From Tolypocladium sp. Sup5 PDA-1 (lineage: Eukaryota; Ascomycota; Sordariomycetes; Hypocreales; Ophiocordycipitaceae), in the NCBI GenBank assembly GCA_000750105.3, contig JPHH03000024.1, positions 1 through 64,000 on the forward strand: DNA of 64,000 nt, written 5' to 3'. Shown piece by piece: positions 55,132 to 64,000 of this stretch. Every line of letters begins with the position of its first letter. Positions within the stretch are counted from its first letter, which is position 1. The translations under genes were made by a program, and so were the position numbers. The notes beneath the pieces are model-generated. The model did not search any database, was not told the origin of the DNA, and worked only from the letters and a program-made list of their open reading frames with translations.

Positions 55132-56291
55132 CTAAGAAAACTTGAAGAAAGGAACGAGGAGTTGGAAGAAGAGGTCGAATATTTAGAGGCAAAGCTCGAG
55201 AGAAGAGAGGACAAGCTTCGAGAAAAGAGAGAGGAGATCAAAAAGCTAAACGAGGAGCTCGAGTCAGCGCACCAGTTCTACGACGGCGAGCATAAACGTT
55301 TCAGAGAGCGCAGACAGGAGCTTAGCGGCAACCTCAAAAAAGCACAGCAGATATTTGACGGCGAACGCCAAGGGCTCGAAACTAAAATCAGAAACGTCTC
55401 AGAGGAGCTTCAGAGACTGCGCCAAGAGGACCGTGGACTGCAAGCTCAAAGCCAAAGCCTCAGGGATATGTCGGTTGACCAGGTCAGTAGGGCCTTCGCT
55501 AGCTTACGAAATCGTATACAAGGACTCGCCCGCTGCAAGATATATAGGCTGGATGAAACGGAGCTTGAGGTACCGTCCGGACCTCCGGAAAGGAAAAGGT
55601 TTTACGGTCTTTTGGAAAAGTCGACAAGGCAGGACCGCTTGCTTATACTGACATCCGAAATCTTTCGCATCGTGAACGATCATGTCCTTGATGAGCCAAT
55701 TTTCGGGTTGGCGGGGTGTCAGCTTACTTCCGATGCTAACCCTACCTTTGGGGACGAAATGGAATCACAATTGGGGGCATTCGAACGTCTGATGCTGAGA
55801 CGAGGAGGTATGACCTTCAATGCTGGCCTGAGAGTACGTGCTGACAGTAGGAAGTCCTAAATGCTGCCGTGAATGACTGGAGACAGTCTACGTTCAAGTG
55901 CATTGAACGAGCGGGAATAGGCGAGAGCGACGGAGAGCCATTGGCTGCACTAGCCCAGAGCACACATGAATTCTTCAAGCCTCTCCTGTCCACGGAGAGA
56001 TCACAAAGGGAGGAGGAAGAACTACAAGCCACGTTTCTTGAAATACTCAAAGACGCATATAGGCTACGAGTGATGATGCGCAAGGCCAAACGCCACTATG
56101 GTTGCCTGGCCCCACGTCCTGGGACCCAACTGGGACCCGATGATAAGTTAGAGATGTTTCGTGCCGCCGGCACTGGGGACTTCACTGAGTTCACGCTTTT
56201 TGGAGCCTTGGTACATTATAGGGACCCTCTTGGAAAGAGCTACGAGGTGGTGGAAAAGGCGTATGTAGTGAATTTAGTTAGGGTTCTGTGA
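55132..56291 (+). CDS. Coiled-coil protein, two or more exons
   Basis: The visible exon opens after an acceptor-like GATAG at about 55131 and stays in frame through 55807. After an intron GTATGA..GGAAG (55808-55854) it continues to 56291. The first 110 residues are a long coiled coil (LEAKLERREDKLREKREE, ELSGNLKKAQQIFDGER, ELQRLRQEDRGLQAQ). Then comes a globular C-terminal half (IYRLDETELEVPSGPP, FYGLLEKSTRQDRLLIL, VNDWRQSTFKCIERAG, FTEFTLFGALVHYRDP). Splicing uses the third of three AGs, which is uncommon, so the junction is a guess. No domain recognised. It is convergent with DUF3723, 660 bp away. Confidence 0.5.
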
Positions 56292-56951
56292 TATCTCACC
56301 GGGTCCGACCATTTACAACACCTGAGACTCTCTTTGTTCTAAAGAGAAAAAACCTGTGAATGCACGGACGCTCTGATGTAAAAAAACCTTTTGCTTTGTA
56401 AAACAGAGGCATCCTAGAACTTATGTACTGGTGCTTGAGCTGTGCTGGGATGCACGAACCATTTCGCTGAGGGTTCTGGTTGATGCGTAGTGGTTTGGAG
56501 TCTGCTCTGGTAGCCGCACACCGTTTCAATATGCATACTAGAATACCTGCCCTAGGATGATGTATGTTCCAGGATGTACATGCGAGTACGACGTGGCTCC
56601 TAGAGCACACGGCATCCTGGGACAGATTACACACAGGTACAAGAAACGTACTAGGATATGGCGGTACTAGCATTGGTCTCCTGGTTCAGATTGCGTCCCG
56701 GTATACGACGCATACCAGTACACGAAGCCTACTTGGACGGCTCCACTTCCAGCACATTTCAACTGGGGCGCAGCATATCCTGGGCAAAACAAACCAGCAC
56801 ACATTCAGAACAGGTGCATTTATTCGGGTATGTTTTCTGGCCTCGCATGTGTGCGCCGGCACGGATTGTGCACCGGGTTGAAGATTCCAGTACGACTTTT
56901 GCATCAGTACACAAATCCTAGCTCACTTTTGTTTACGGTCGACTTTTGTCA
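56292..56951. terminator. Convergent intergenic region
   Basis: Between two genes that end towards each other; no gene. Several GTAC-rich words (CCTAGGATAT, ACTAGG) recur at 56400-56900. I cannot place poly(A) sites with confidence. Confidence 0.3.
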
Positions 56952-59900
56952 TTATTTCGCTGCGGCGTCTCTCGCCACTGCTTTCTCCCTGTCCACCTTC
57001 TCATCCCACTCGGCTGCTTTCTCTACGCGTTCTAAAGCCCGCTGCTTATCCCTGTCCACCTTCTCATCCCACTCGGCTGCCGTTAATTTGTCTGCGGATT
57101 TCGGATGCTTTTTTTCTTTTATCGTGTCAATGAGTTCCTGCTTCTTCTTTTTTCTCCGCTCCTCCCGCTCCTCCCGCTCCTCCCGCTCTCGCCTGGGATC
57201 CCGTCGAAGTCTCTTCCTGTGGAGATCGTCCTCCGGATCCCTCTCACGAATTTCCACATTCTCATCGACGGCAATTTCTTTGCGTTTCTCCCTCAACTTC
57301 AGCTCGGAGAAATTTGGCAACTCTCTTGTATCCTTGCTTTCTGCCATGAGAAACCTGCAGTCACTATCCTGCTTCACTTTGTGGTAGCACTGGTCCACTT
57401 TCACCACCTTAGGCAAACCTTTAGGGTCGTAATGCCACAAGGTATATTCGCGTTGCCGAACGTTTGTTGCATATTTCGTGATTTCGGCTTCTTGAGCACC
57501 TGTGAACTCAGCTTCCACTAAACCATCTTCGTGTACAAATCGTACTTTGTGTAAAGATGGCGTCTTGCTGTGGCTGCTATCGCTATGCGCGCCGTGCTTT
57601 GCCTCCTCGCCGGCGTACTCTGGCTCTGTTGGCTGCTTCTCTGCTGGGAGATTTCCCAAGTCCTCTGTGGGGTTCTGCTGTTCGTCTTGAGATTTCTCAA
57701 GGTCTTGCCGTGGCTGTTGCTCTGATTTCCTGGAGTCTAGCTTCCGCTCGAGTTCTTGTAGTGCCTCTTCCAGCCTCTCCTTCCGTCGTTGCAGGTCGGC
57801 AATGTTAGCATCCAGCGTTTGCTGGGTTTTCCATCCATTAACCATTTTCGCCCCTTGTTCTTTCAGGCTCTTCTCCCGGGCATCCAGTCCCTCCTTTCGG
57901 GTTTGCCATGCCTTTTCCAGCTCCTCTTTTCGTTGTTTCAGTTCCGCATCCTGAGAATCCAGCTCCTGCTTTCGGGTTTGCCATGCCTTTTCTAGCTCCT
58001 CTTTTCGTTTCAGTTCCGCATCCAGCTCCTCTTTTCGTTGTTTCAGTTCCGCATCCTGAGAATCCAGCTCCTGCTTTCGGGTTTGCCATGCATTTTCTAG
58101 CTCCTCTTTTCGTTGTTTCAGTTCCTCCGCTTGAGACTCTAGTCCGCTGCAAAGCCCTGATAGATTCATTGTTTCTGTATTTGACCGTCGGCCCGCGCTG
58201 TAGAGCGGTACTCGTTTCAAATTCTCAATGTTGTTGAACTTAGTCTTGATACTATCCCCCAAAAAGCTGAAGTAGTGGGCTCGCGAGACGAAGAAGGACG
58301 ACAGGCACTTCCCCTGATCACCCAACGGGCTGTGCAGTTGAGGTAGGAACGTAATTGACTTGTCTTGTTCGAAATGTTCGAGCCTGGGCTTTCCAAACAA
58401 ATGGGGTACCTTATTCTTCTCCGGCGGATCTGCGCCGCCCTGCACTTGTGGGTCTAGCACAGCAGTATACATCGGAGCCGTGGCCTCCGAGATAGCGCAC
58501 TCTATGTCTGGATACCTGTATCTACTCGGCGGCCGTGCGGCTAACAGCATCTGACGGGCCATCTCCCTGTCAGGACCCTTGTTCTCGTCCAGCAATGAAT
58601 CAATATTGCGGGTACGAAACCCCAACTCTTGGGCAAGCCGCGCAAATTCGTATAGAACGCGTTTGTCTGCCGGATCTCCACTTGGTCCTGCTTTCTGGGG
58701 GTTTAGGACAGGCGGCATGGAGACGTGGTGACGGATAGCGTATAGCCAGAGCTGCCTGTAAGAGAGGTCGAATTGATCATCTCTGGCCTGGACACGCACC
58801 AGATGGTCATCGTCTATCTGTACTAGACACTCTTCTTGTTTTTCTGGGATACGGAACGATAGCTCAAGCGCTGAACGCAAGGATTCCTTGCCGGGACGGA
58901 TGTGGATGAGCCTCGTCATGCAGTTCTTTAAAATCTCGCGATAAGAGAGGTTGCGGAAGAATGAATCAAGAGACGGGACTAGGATGTTTGTGGTTGCTCC
59001 GCAAAGATTGGAGAAGAATCTCATTCGGTCATCCAGGGGAAATGCCCCAAAAATCTCACCTGCTATGATTTTACTTTCAAGCTTTCCTTGTTGCGATTTG
59101 CTTGCTCCGGGCGCTGCTCGCTGCAATTCCTCGAGGCTGTGTCTGTCGAAATTTGCCATGTCGGTTTCATTGTTGTCAAAGACTTTGTACCAAAAGGACT
59201 TGAGTCTGTGCAGCTCTGAGACGAGTTCCTGATGGTCAGCCGTTTGTCGCCAGGAGAGGGAACAAACGTACTTCGTCGCATCCCAGGGAGATCATTCTTC
59301 CAATCGAGCCCAGCCAGAGGCCAGAATACAGAGCTCTCAGGTGCTGTAAGCCGTCGAGCGCGGCGACGTAACTTGGGTGGCCGAGGAGCCGCTCCAGATG
59401 GTCTTGGTTTCTCTCGCCCTTGGTGCGCGTCTTAGGCAGACTGTTCCAGCGCGCTCTCCACCGTTTGTATAAAATTGAGTTGGCTTTCTCCAACCCAAAT
59501 TGTCCCACGTAAAGCCGTACTTTGTAGTAGAACTCGCCATCATCTGGCGGCTGTTCGCTGTCGTACTTTTCTATCAAGTCTATTTTCGCGTCGTCACTGA
59601 TGGCTTTGCTGGCTTAGCTCAGGCTTCATTCGACCGATGGCGACATACATACCTGAACTATATATATCAACCATCCATCGCTTCTCGCCGTAAGCAAGGC
59701 CCCGAGCCGCTGTGGCTCTGTGTTGCCCTCGGAGACATTGTAGCTCAAAGCCTTCCGGCGGGTTCAGATATTTTATGCCGTTTTCGTCTTGGAGCCACTC
59801 TTTCTTCAAGGCACTTTCGTCGACGATGGCAGGTATGTGATACTCATCCCTCTGGGGCAAGCAACGGCCGCCACCGAATGTGGTCTTCAAGCGCTCGACA

Positions 59901-60022
59901 TGTGCCTGATCCAGGGGTCTCGAGTATGGGAACTTGAGCACATCGAGCGAGACGCTAGCTTGAAATAAGAGGTGCCTGATTTTTTCATCGGTAATGCTTT
60001 GTAATGTGGATCTGTTGGACAT
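56952..60022 (-). CDS. DUF3723 protein with tandem coiled-coil repeats
   Basis: Three exons: 60022-59649, 59596-59272 and 59228-56952, with introns of 52 and 43 bp (GTATGT..CATCAG and GTACGT..CATCAG), giving 991 residues with all phases agreeing. The N-terminal domain has the DUF3723 pattern: RPLDQAHVERLKTTF, HIPAIVDESAL, PPEGFELQCLRGQHRATAA, KRWMVDIYSSG. A helical middle part (RWRARWNSLPKTR, FFSNLCGATTNILVPSL) follows. Residues about 580-720 are a coiled coil built from repeats of ELKQRKEELEKAWQTRKQEL. The C-terminus is basic (HRKRLRRDPRRERE) and likely nuclear. DUF3723 genes are among the recurrent cargo families of Starship elements; their function is unknown. Confidence 0.85.
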
Positions 60023-60221
60023 TGTGCGGTGGGCTGAGATGCGTTAGCGGACAGACGATAGCCATGCACCAACTATATAGCGGCAAGAGCATCTTGGCAC
60101 TGCGCGAGGCAAGAATGAAAGCCGTTTTTGGCTTTTCTTGGATTCACTGTATATAGGGTAACTTAAGACGGCTGGATTGATACGGCCAAACACCCCATAA
60201 GCCAATGAGACCAAGCAAGCC
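60023..60221. promoter_or_regulatory. 199-bp bidirectional promoter between DUF3723 and pseudokinase
   Basis: Start codons diverge at 60022 and 60222. A TATA-like CTATATAG at 60073-60080 is 51-58 bp from the DUF3723 start, and TATATAG at 60150-60156 is 66-72 bp from the pseudokinase start. The two genes are likely coregulated. Confidence 0.6.
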
Positions 60222-61317
60222 ATGGACAAGAGGAAGAAACATGAAACCCAATTCCACCCTGAGAGGCTTGACGCCCTGTTTGTCCATGGCAATAAGGGCC
60301 CTGAATCTAAACCCATTCACAAAGGATCCCATTTCCTTCCTGCCCCCGAAGATGACGATGAAGTACGTCGGCCCGCGCGTGGAGTTCCGCCAGTCCTCAA
60401 CGTGCAGAGCCAAGAGGGCCAAGATGGAAGTCATGACTTAACCAAAGACGATCATACGAGAGCTTCTCCATGTCCGCCATGGGACTATCTGTTCAATCTT
60501 GAGCTGGGGCAAGGCCGGCGTTTTGTCGTAGCCCAAAACAGAAGCACGACGCCAGGGCATTTCCTCATACAAAAGCTGACCCTACCCCAGCTACGAAGAG
60601 TCGACAAAATAAAACACGAAAACATTGTCAAATCAGTGCATACATTCGCCTTCGGGAAGCATTATCTAGTGGCCTGGCCCTTTATGCCAATGTCATTACT
60701 AGAGGTTGCCCAAAACCGTCTTCTGGATGACATCAAATTAGCATCCATCCTGGGACAGGTGACTGCGACAGCCCCTCCGCACATCATTGCAAAGTCTAAC
60801 AGACCAAGGTTCTCAACGGCCTTCGCTATCTACACAGCCAAAATTTGCAGCACGGCCGATTAAGCTGCTCCAACGTTCTTATCAATTATGAGGGACAAGT
60901 GAAGATTTGTACGTGGACTTTGACGCGAAACTGATTACCTACTGACAATCTGCTGTAAGCTGGGCATGAGGAATGCGGAAATTTTGACAAAGACAAGGAC
61001 ACCCAAGGCTTGGTTCGTTTAATAATGGAGCTAGTTAATGGGTACTACGAAGAGGACTCCAACCCAGGAATCAACGACCCGAAAATGCTGCGGCTCACGT
61101 GTGACCTCCTAGCCTTTCTGTCATCAGTGAGAGCATGTGACGTGAAGGAGCTCCAAGAGGTATGTTTGGCTCCCATAACAGGAGCACGTACTGACAGCTG
61201 CAGCAACCTCTTTTCAAGCTGAAATGGAACCCGGCAGTGCTGAGAGGAATGCTGTCTCACGTTCAATACTTCAACAGTTGGACTGCGCATTATCCTGCGC
61301 GCATTGAAGAACTGTGA
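60222..61317 (+). CDS. Pseudokinase-like protein, four exons
   Basis: Exons 60222-60758, 60809-60908, 60960-61159 and 61204-61317 join in phase (316 residues). Introns are 44-51 bp with GTGACT, GTACGT and GTATGT donors. After a charged N-terminal 90 residues comes a kinase fold: FNLELGQGRRFVV (P-loop region), HFLIQKLTL, HENIVKSVHTF, LVAWPFMPMSLLEV, ILGQVLNGLRYLHSQNL, then QHGRLSCSNVLI where active kinases have HRDLKPxN, and KISGHEECG in place of DFG. The catalytic Asp and the DFG Asp are both lost, so it should not phosphorylate. C-terminal helices (LVRLIMELVNG, LTCDLLAFLSSV, LFKLKWNPAVL) complete the lobe. Confidence 0.75.
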
Positions 61318-61377
61318 GTGGAAGTGGGGGGCATGCAGCAGGCAACGACTTCATCTGCGCAAGCCGCAATCGGGTGT

Positions 61378-63309
61378 TCATCTAAAACTATCAAGCACGT
61401 CTAGCCTATCGCTCAATCTGCCGTTGATTATGGTGTTTAATTCGTTTTCATAGCGTGGACCTAAAGCAGCTGTTGGATCTGTTAGCATAGCTTCAAACGG
61501 GCTGTATATCCGCTTACTCAAAACAAGTGTCCTGCTTCCTGGGTGTCTGCGCCGAATCTCTGTTTCCAGCATTGTCTCGATAGACATTTTGCAACCCCAC
61601 GCCATTATTCTTGACCTAGTTTCATCAGGGTTGTCTTCGTTGACGTTGTAGATACGCTTGCCGTCTTTGTCAATACGGTAGCCGTCTTCGTCAAGAGGTT
61701 CACCTTTTCCGTCAACAGGCTTGCCCTTAGTGTCTTTCTCAATCGCATAAAAAACTGTGGCACGGAACCTCTGTCCAAAAATCAGCGCAGGAGTCGTAAC
61801 AGCTCGTAGACACCTACCTTGGATGCTTGAAGAAACTCTTCGTTTATAAAGTTTGTGATCTCATCGCCATCGGCTAAGGAATGTGAGCATCTGAACAGCG
61901 CATGTGGAAAGCTTGCTTACAGAAAATTTGAGTCTCATAGACGAGGTGGACTTCTATGACCGAACTTGGTGCAGTACTTTCGTGCATGATTTTTCGCAAA
62001 TGGGGAAAACACGAGAAAATTCCGGAGCCTTGGGCAAGAACAAGAATATCCTCGTAGCCTTCGAATGACAAAGCGGGTCCATGGGGTCCGCTGAACATGG
62101 CAACGGACTTGGCTGTTCCTGGCTTAGCAAACTCCCAAAGACGCTTAGTCCAACCTTGCGCAGGGTCTATGATAATCTCCAGCTCTTTCTGGGGCTGTTC
62201 AGACCATGAGGCGACCGTGAAAGGGTGGCTCTGCAGAGCCGACAATGCCGATATGAAAGGCATCCATATGTTCACATACTGACCAGCTTCTACCTTGAGC
62301 GGTCGTCGAGTCTCCAAGACGATACGGATAGTGTTCTTGCCAAGACTTATTTCAGCAGGAGATGTTTTGAATTTGTGCCGGTACAAGATGAGTGGGAGCT
62401 GGATGGCACACGCAGCCAAGAAAAGTCCTGCAGCTACGTAGATATATACGACCTGGTCGGATGGTATGTGACGCACTAGGGCATATGCGAGCAGAATCGC
62501 ACTGAGATGGTGCACGCGCAGCGCAAATTCATACCATAGGAATCGCTGCAGTAGCGGGAACGGCACAGACTGGAAGCTTAGAGACAGCGCGGCCCGGGGT
62601 TTGTTAGCTGGCGGTTCTGACGGGCGAAGAGACAACATCATCTTCTTACTATGAGAGCAAACAAGTTTTTCGAGACGTTCAAGGGAAAGGCATCAAGGTC
62701 CAATGCTCGAACAACGATGTGAAAGATGGCCAAGATAAAAACAGTGAGGCCTGCAGTGAGATGAATGCGTCGATAGGTACTCAATGGCACATTCAAGACA
62801 TCGGCGAGGAAGCTCAGATGCGGCCCAGCGTAAAGTACGGCCAGGTTGACCAAGGCAAGCCTACCAGCTCGGAGGCCCGCCTTTGGCAGACCTGGAAACG
62901 CAACAAAGACGCAAGCTACGTTGGCTCCAAAGTACGAGAGAAAGATGAAGACGTCTTGCAGTTTCCAAGGTTGGATGATTCCATTTTGTCGAAGAAATTT
63001 TACGACAATATGCCTCGAACTAAACAAGGTGTATCTTCGAAAACGAAGTACAGATACAAGCAATGGAGGGCATATTTTTACAAAAGCTCGAGCGAAGGGC
63101 CGGGAGGGAGCTCGGCGGAAGACTTTGGGTACGACTGTTCGGAATAGAATTGCTGTGAAAGCAACCAATGCTAATGCCATCGCATATGCGGTAGTTATCT
63201 CGGTAAGAGATGAGAGATCCATCCCGAACTGATTGCTTGTACAGAGACGAATGCGACGATGGCGAGGAAGAGGAGGGCAGAGACGCACGAGGCCCAACAG
63301 GCGGGACAA
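61378..63309 (-). CDS. Ferric reductase (FRE-type flavocytochrome), four exons
   Basis: Exons 63309-62650, 62569-61921, 61873-61818 and 61770-61378 join in phase (585 residues; a later ATG at 63222 may be the true start). Introns carry GTAAGA, GTAAGC and GTAGGT donors with branch points such as GCTAAC. Membrane segments with heme His pairs: YRRIHLTAGLTVFILAIFHIV and YEFALRVHHLSAILLAY. The FAD segment has AGQYVNIWMPF and HPFTVASW, and the NAD-binding start is ILVLAQGSGIFS. After HLVYETQIF the sequence departs from usual FREs: a Gly/Asp-rich insert (GKGEPLDEDGYRIDKDGK) and no CGP motif near the end. FREs reduce Fe(III) at the plasma membrane and are frequent Starship cargo. Confidence 0.8.
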
Positions 63310-64000
63310 GGATGATCAGATGCTGCTACCAATGATATATATGCAGTCTCAGTCACTTCTGGGGCCACATCAAGTGCAATATGATCAACCTGTACCTATT
63401 CGTGAAAAGAACAAAAGTGGCTTCCTTTAATTATGCAAAAGCGGCTTCAGTCAAGGGAGGAGGCTGCGTCAGATGCGTTTGTGGCTGTAGTTTAGTGCCA
63501 CAGCGATGGCAGTGACTCCTTTGCGCTGACACTGGGCGCTGATGCGGCCTTGCCAGAATAGGCTTACGGCTGTTAGAGACATAGCGCTGGGTTGACCGTA
63601 CCAGCAACCCGTCCCGCTGTTTCAGCAGGGTCATGCGACAGCTCCACCCTGGCGACGGTGTTGTGGCTGGGGTCGTTGTGCAGCATCCAGGAACGTGTCT
63701 ATCCCGGCCCGTTTGTAGGCGCTACGGTCGCGTCATAGCCCGGCCCTGGCGCGTGCGCGGCCCGGTACAGTACCAGGTGTATCTCCGTGTCGTGATATGC
63801 TACTTCTGGCCATGGAATAGTGGCCGTCATGGGCTTGGGCTGTGCCACCTCTGAAAATGTCCCGTGCATCGTGGAAGGACAAGTCGAAATTGACATAATG
63901 AACGGACACCTACGGATACTAGAAGCCCGTTGCGGCTTTTGTAACAGCCAGTCGAGATCGTTTAGACGAGAGAGGCCAGCTCTTCCGTCTTCGACCAGCG
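63310..64000. other. No gene seen at the window end
   Basis: Upstream of the ferric reductase; only short overlapping frames. No tyrosine-recombinase (DUF3435) sequence is recognisable here. Confidence 0.4.

Noticed and set aside
63310..64000. Possible captain (tyrosine recombinase) start at the right edge
   Set aside because: No R..HxxR..Y-type segments or long frame seen on either strand; nothing to support it.

Overview
This window comes from a filamentous ascomycete (Pezizomycotina, probably a Sordariomycete). Evidence: short 43-80 bp GT..AG introns with fungal-type branch points, fungal-specific families (2EXR, Fta2-like, CAP59-type mannosyltransferase, DUF3723, fungal ferric reductase), Tad-clade LINEs, and nonsense codons that fit repeat-induced point mutation (RIP, CpA to TpA). 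It reads as accessory sequence: few intact genes, many relics, transposons of at least four kinds and long stretches with no supportable gene. All exon structures are my own splice-site readings without transcript data.

Layout. 0-5.4 kb: repeats. These include a Ty1/copia gag start with a half-tRNA-iMet-type primer site and an LTR, a second LTR end in inverted orientation, a foldback with 64-bp perfect arms, tandem repeats, TA-rich decayed DNA and a LINE fragment. 5.4-7.5 kb: a broken copy of an unknown repeat protein and an Fta2-type kinase-like gene. 8.2-11.3 kb: a decayed LINE followed by a CAP59-type mannosyltransferase pseudogene. 11.4-17.5 kb: a nearly full-length Tad-like LINE (minus strand) whose two ORFs overlap by ATGA. 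18-20 kb: an inverted second copy of the repeat-protein family. 20-32 kb: a chromo-like gene, 2EXR genes, relics (integrase zinc finger, CCCH finger, NRPS adenylation domain), a RING-H2 gene and a field of short palindromes. 32-43.5 kb: a cytochrome P450 with frameshifts, a bHLH factor, an F-box/ankyrin gene between two fragments of a fungal family, a Tc1-type transposase, an alpha/beta hydrolase with one stop, and an intact unknown gene. 44-54.8 kb: a calpain pseudogene, a 5'-truncated LINE with a perfect 12-bp target-site duplication, a TPR gene and an F-box gene.

The most interesting block is 55-63.3 kb. A coiled-coil gene, a 991-residue DUF3723 protein, a pseudokinase and a ferric reductase lie close together with intact multi-exon structures. 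DUF3723 and ferric reductases are two of the accessory families repeatedly reported as cargo of Starships, the giant tyrosine-recombinase-driven fungal transposons. No captain (DUF3435) gene is visible here, so this would be an internal or truncated part of such an element. DUF3723 and the pseudokinase share a 199-bp bidirectional promoter with one TATA-like box per direction, and the pseudokinase and ferric reductase converge 60 bp apart.

Regions outside these genes are described as repeat, relic or empty sequence.
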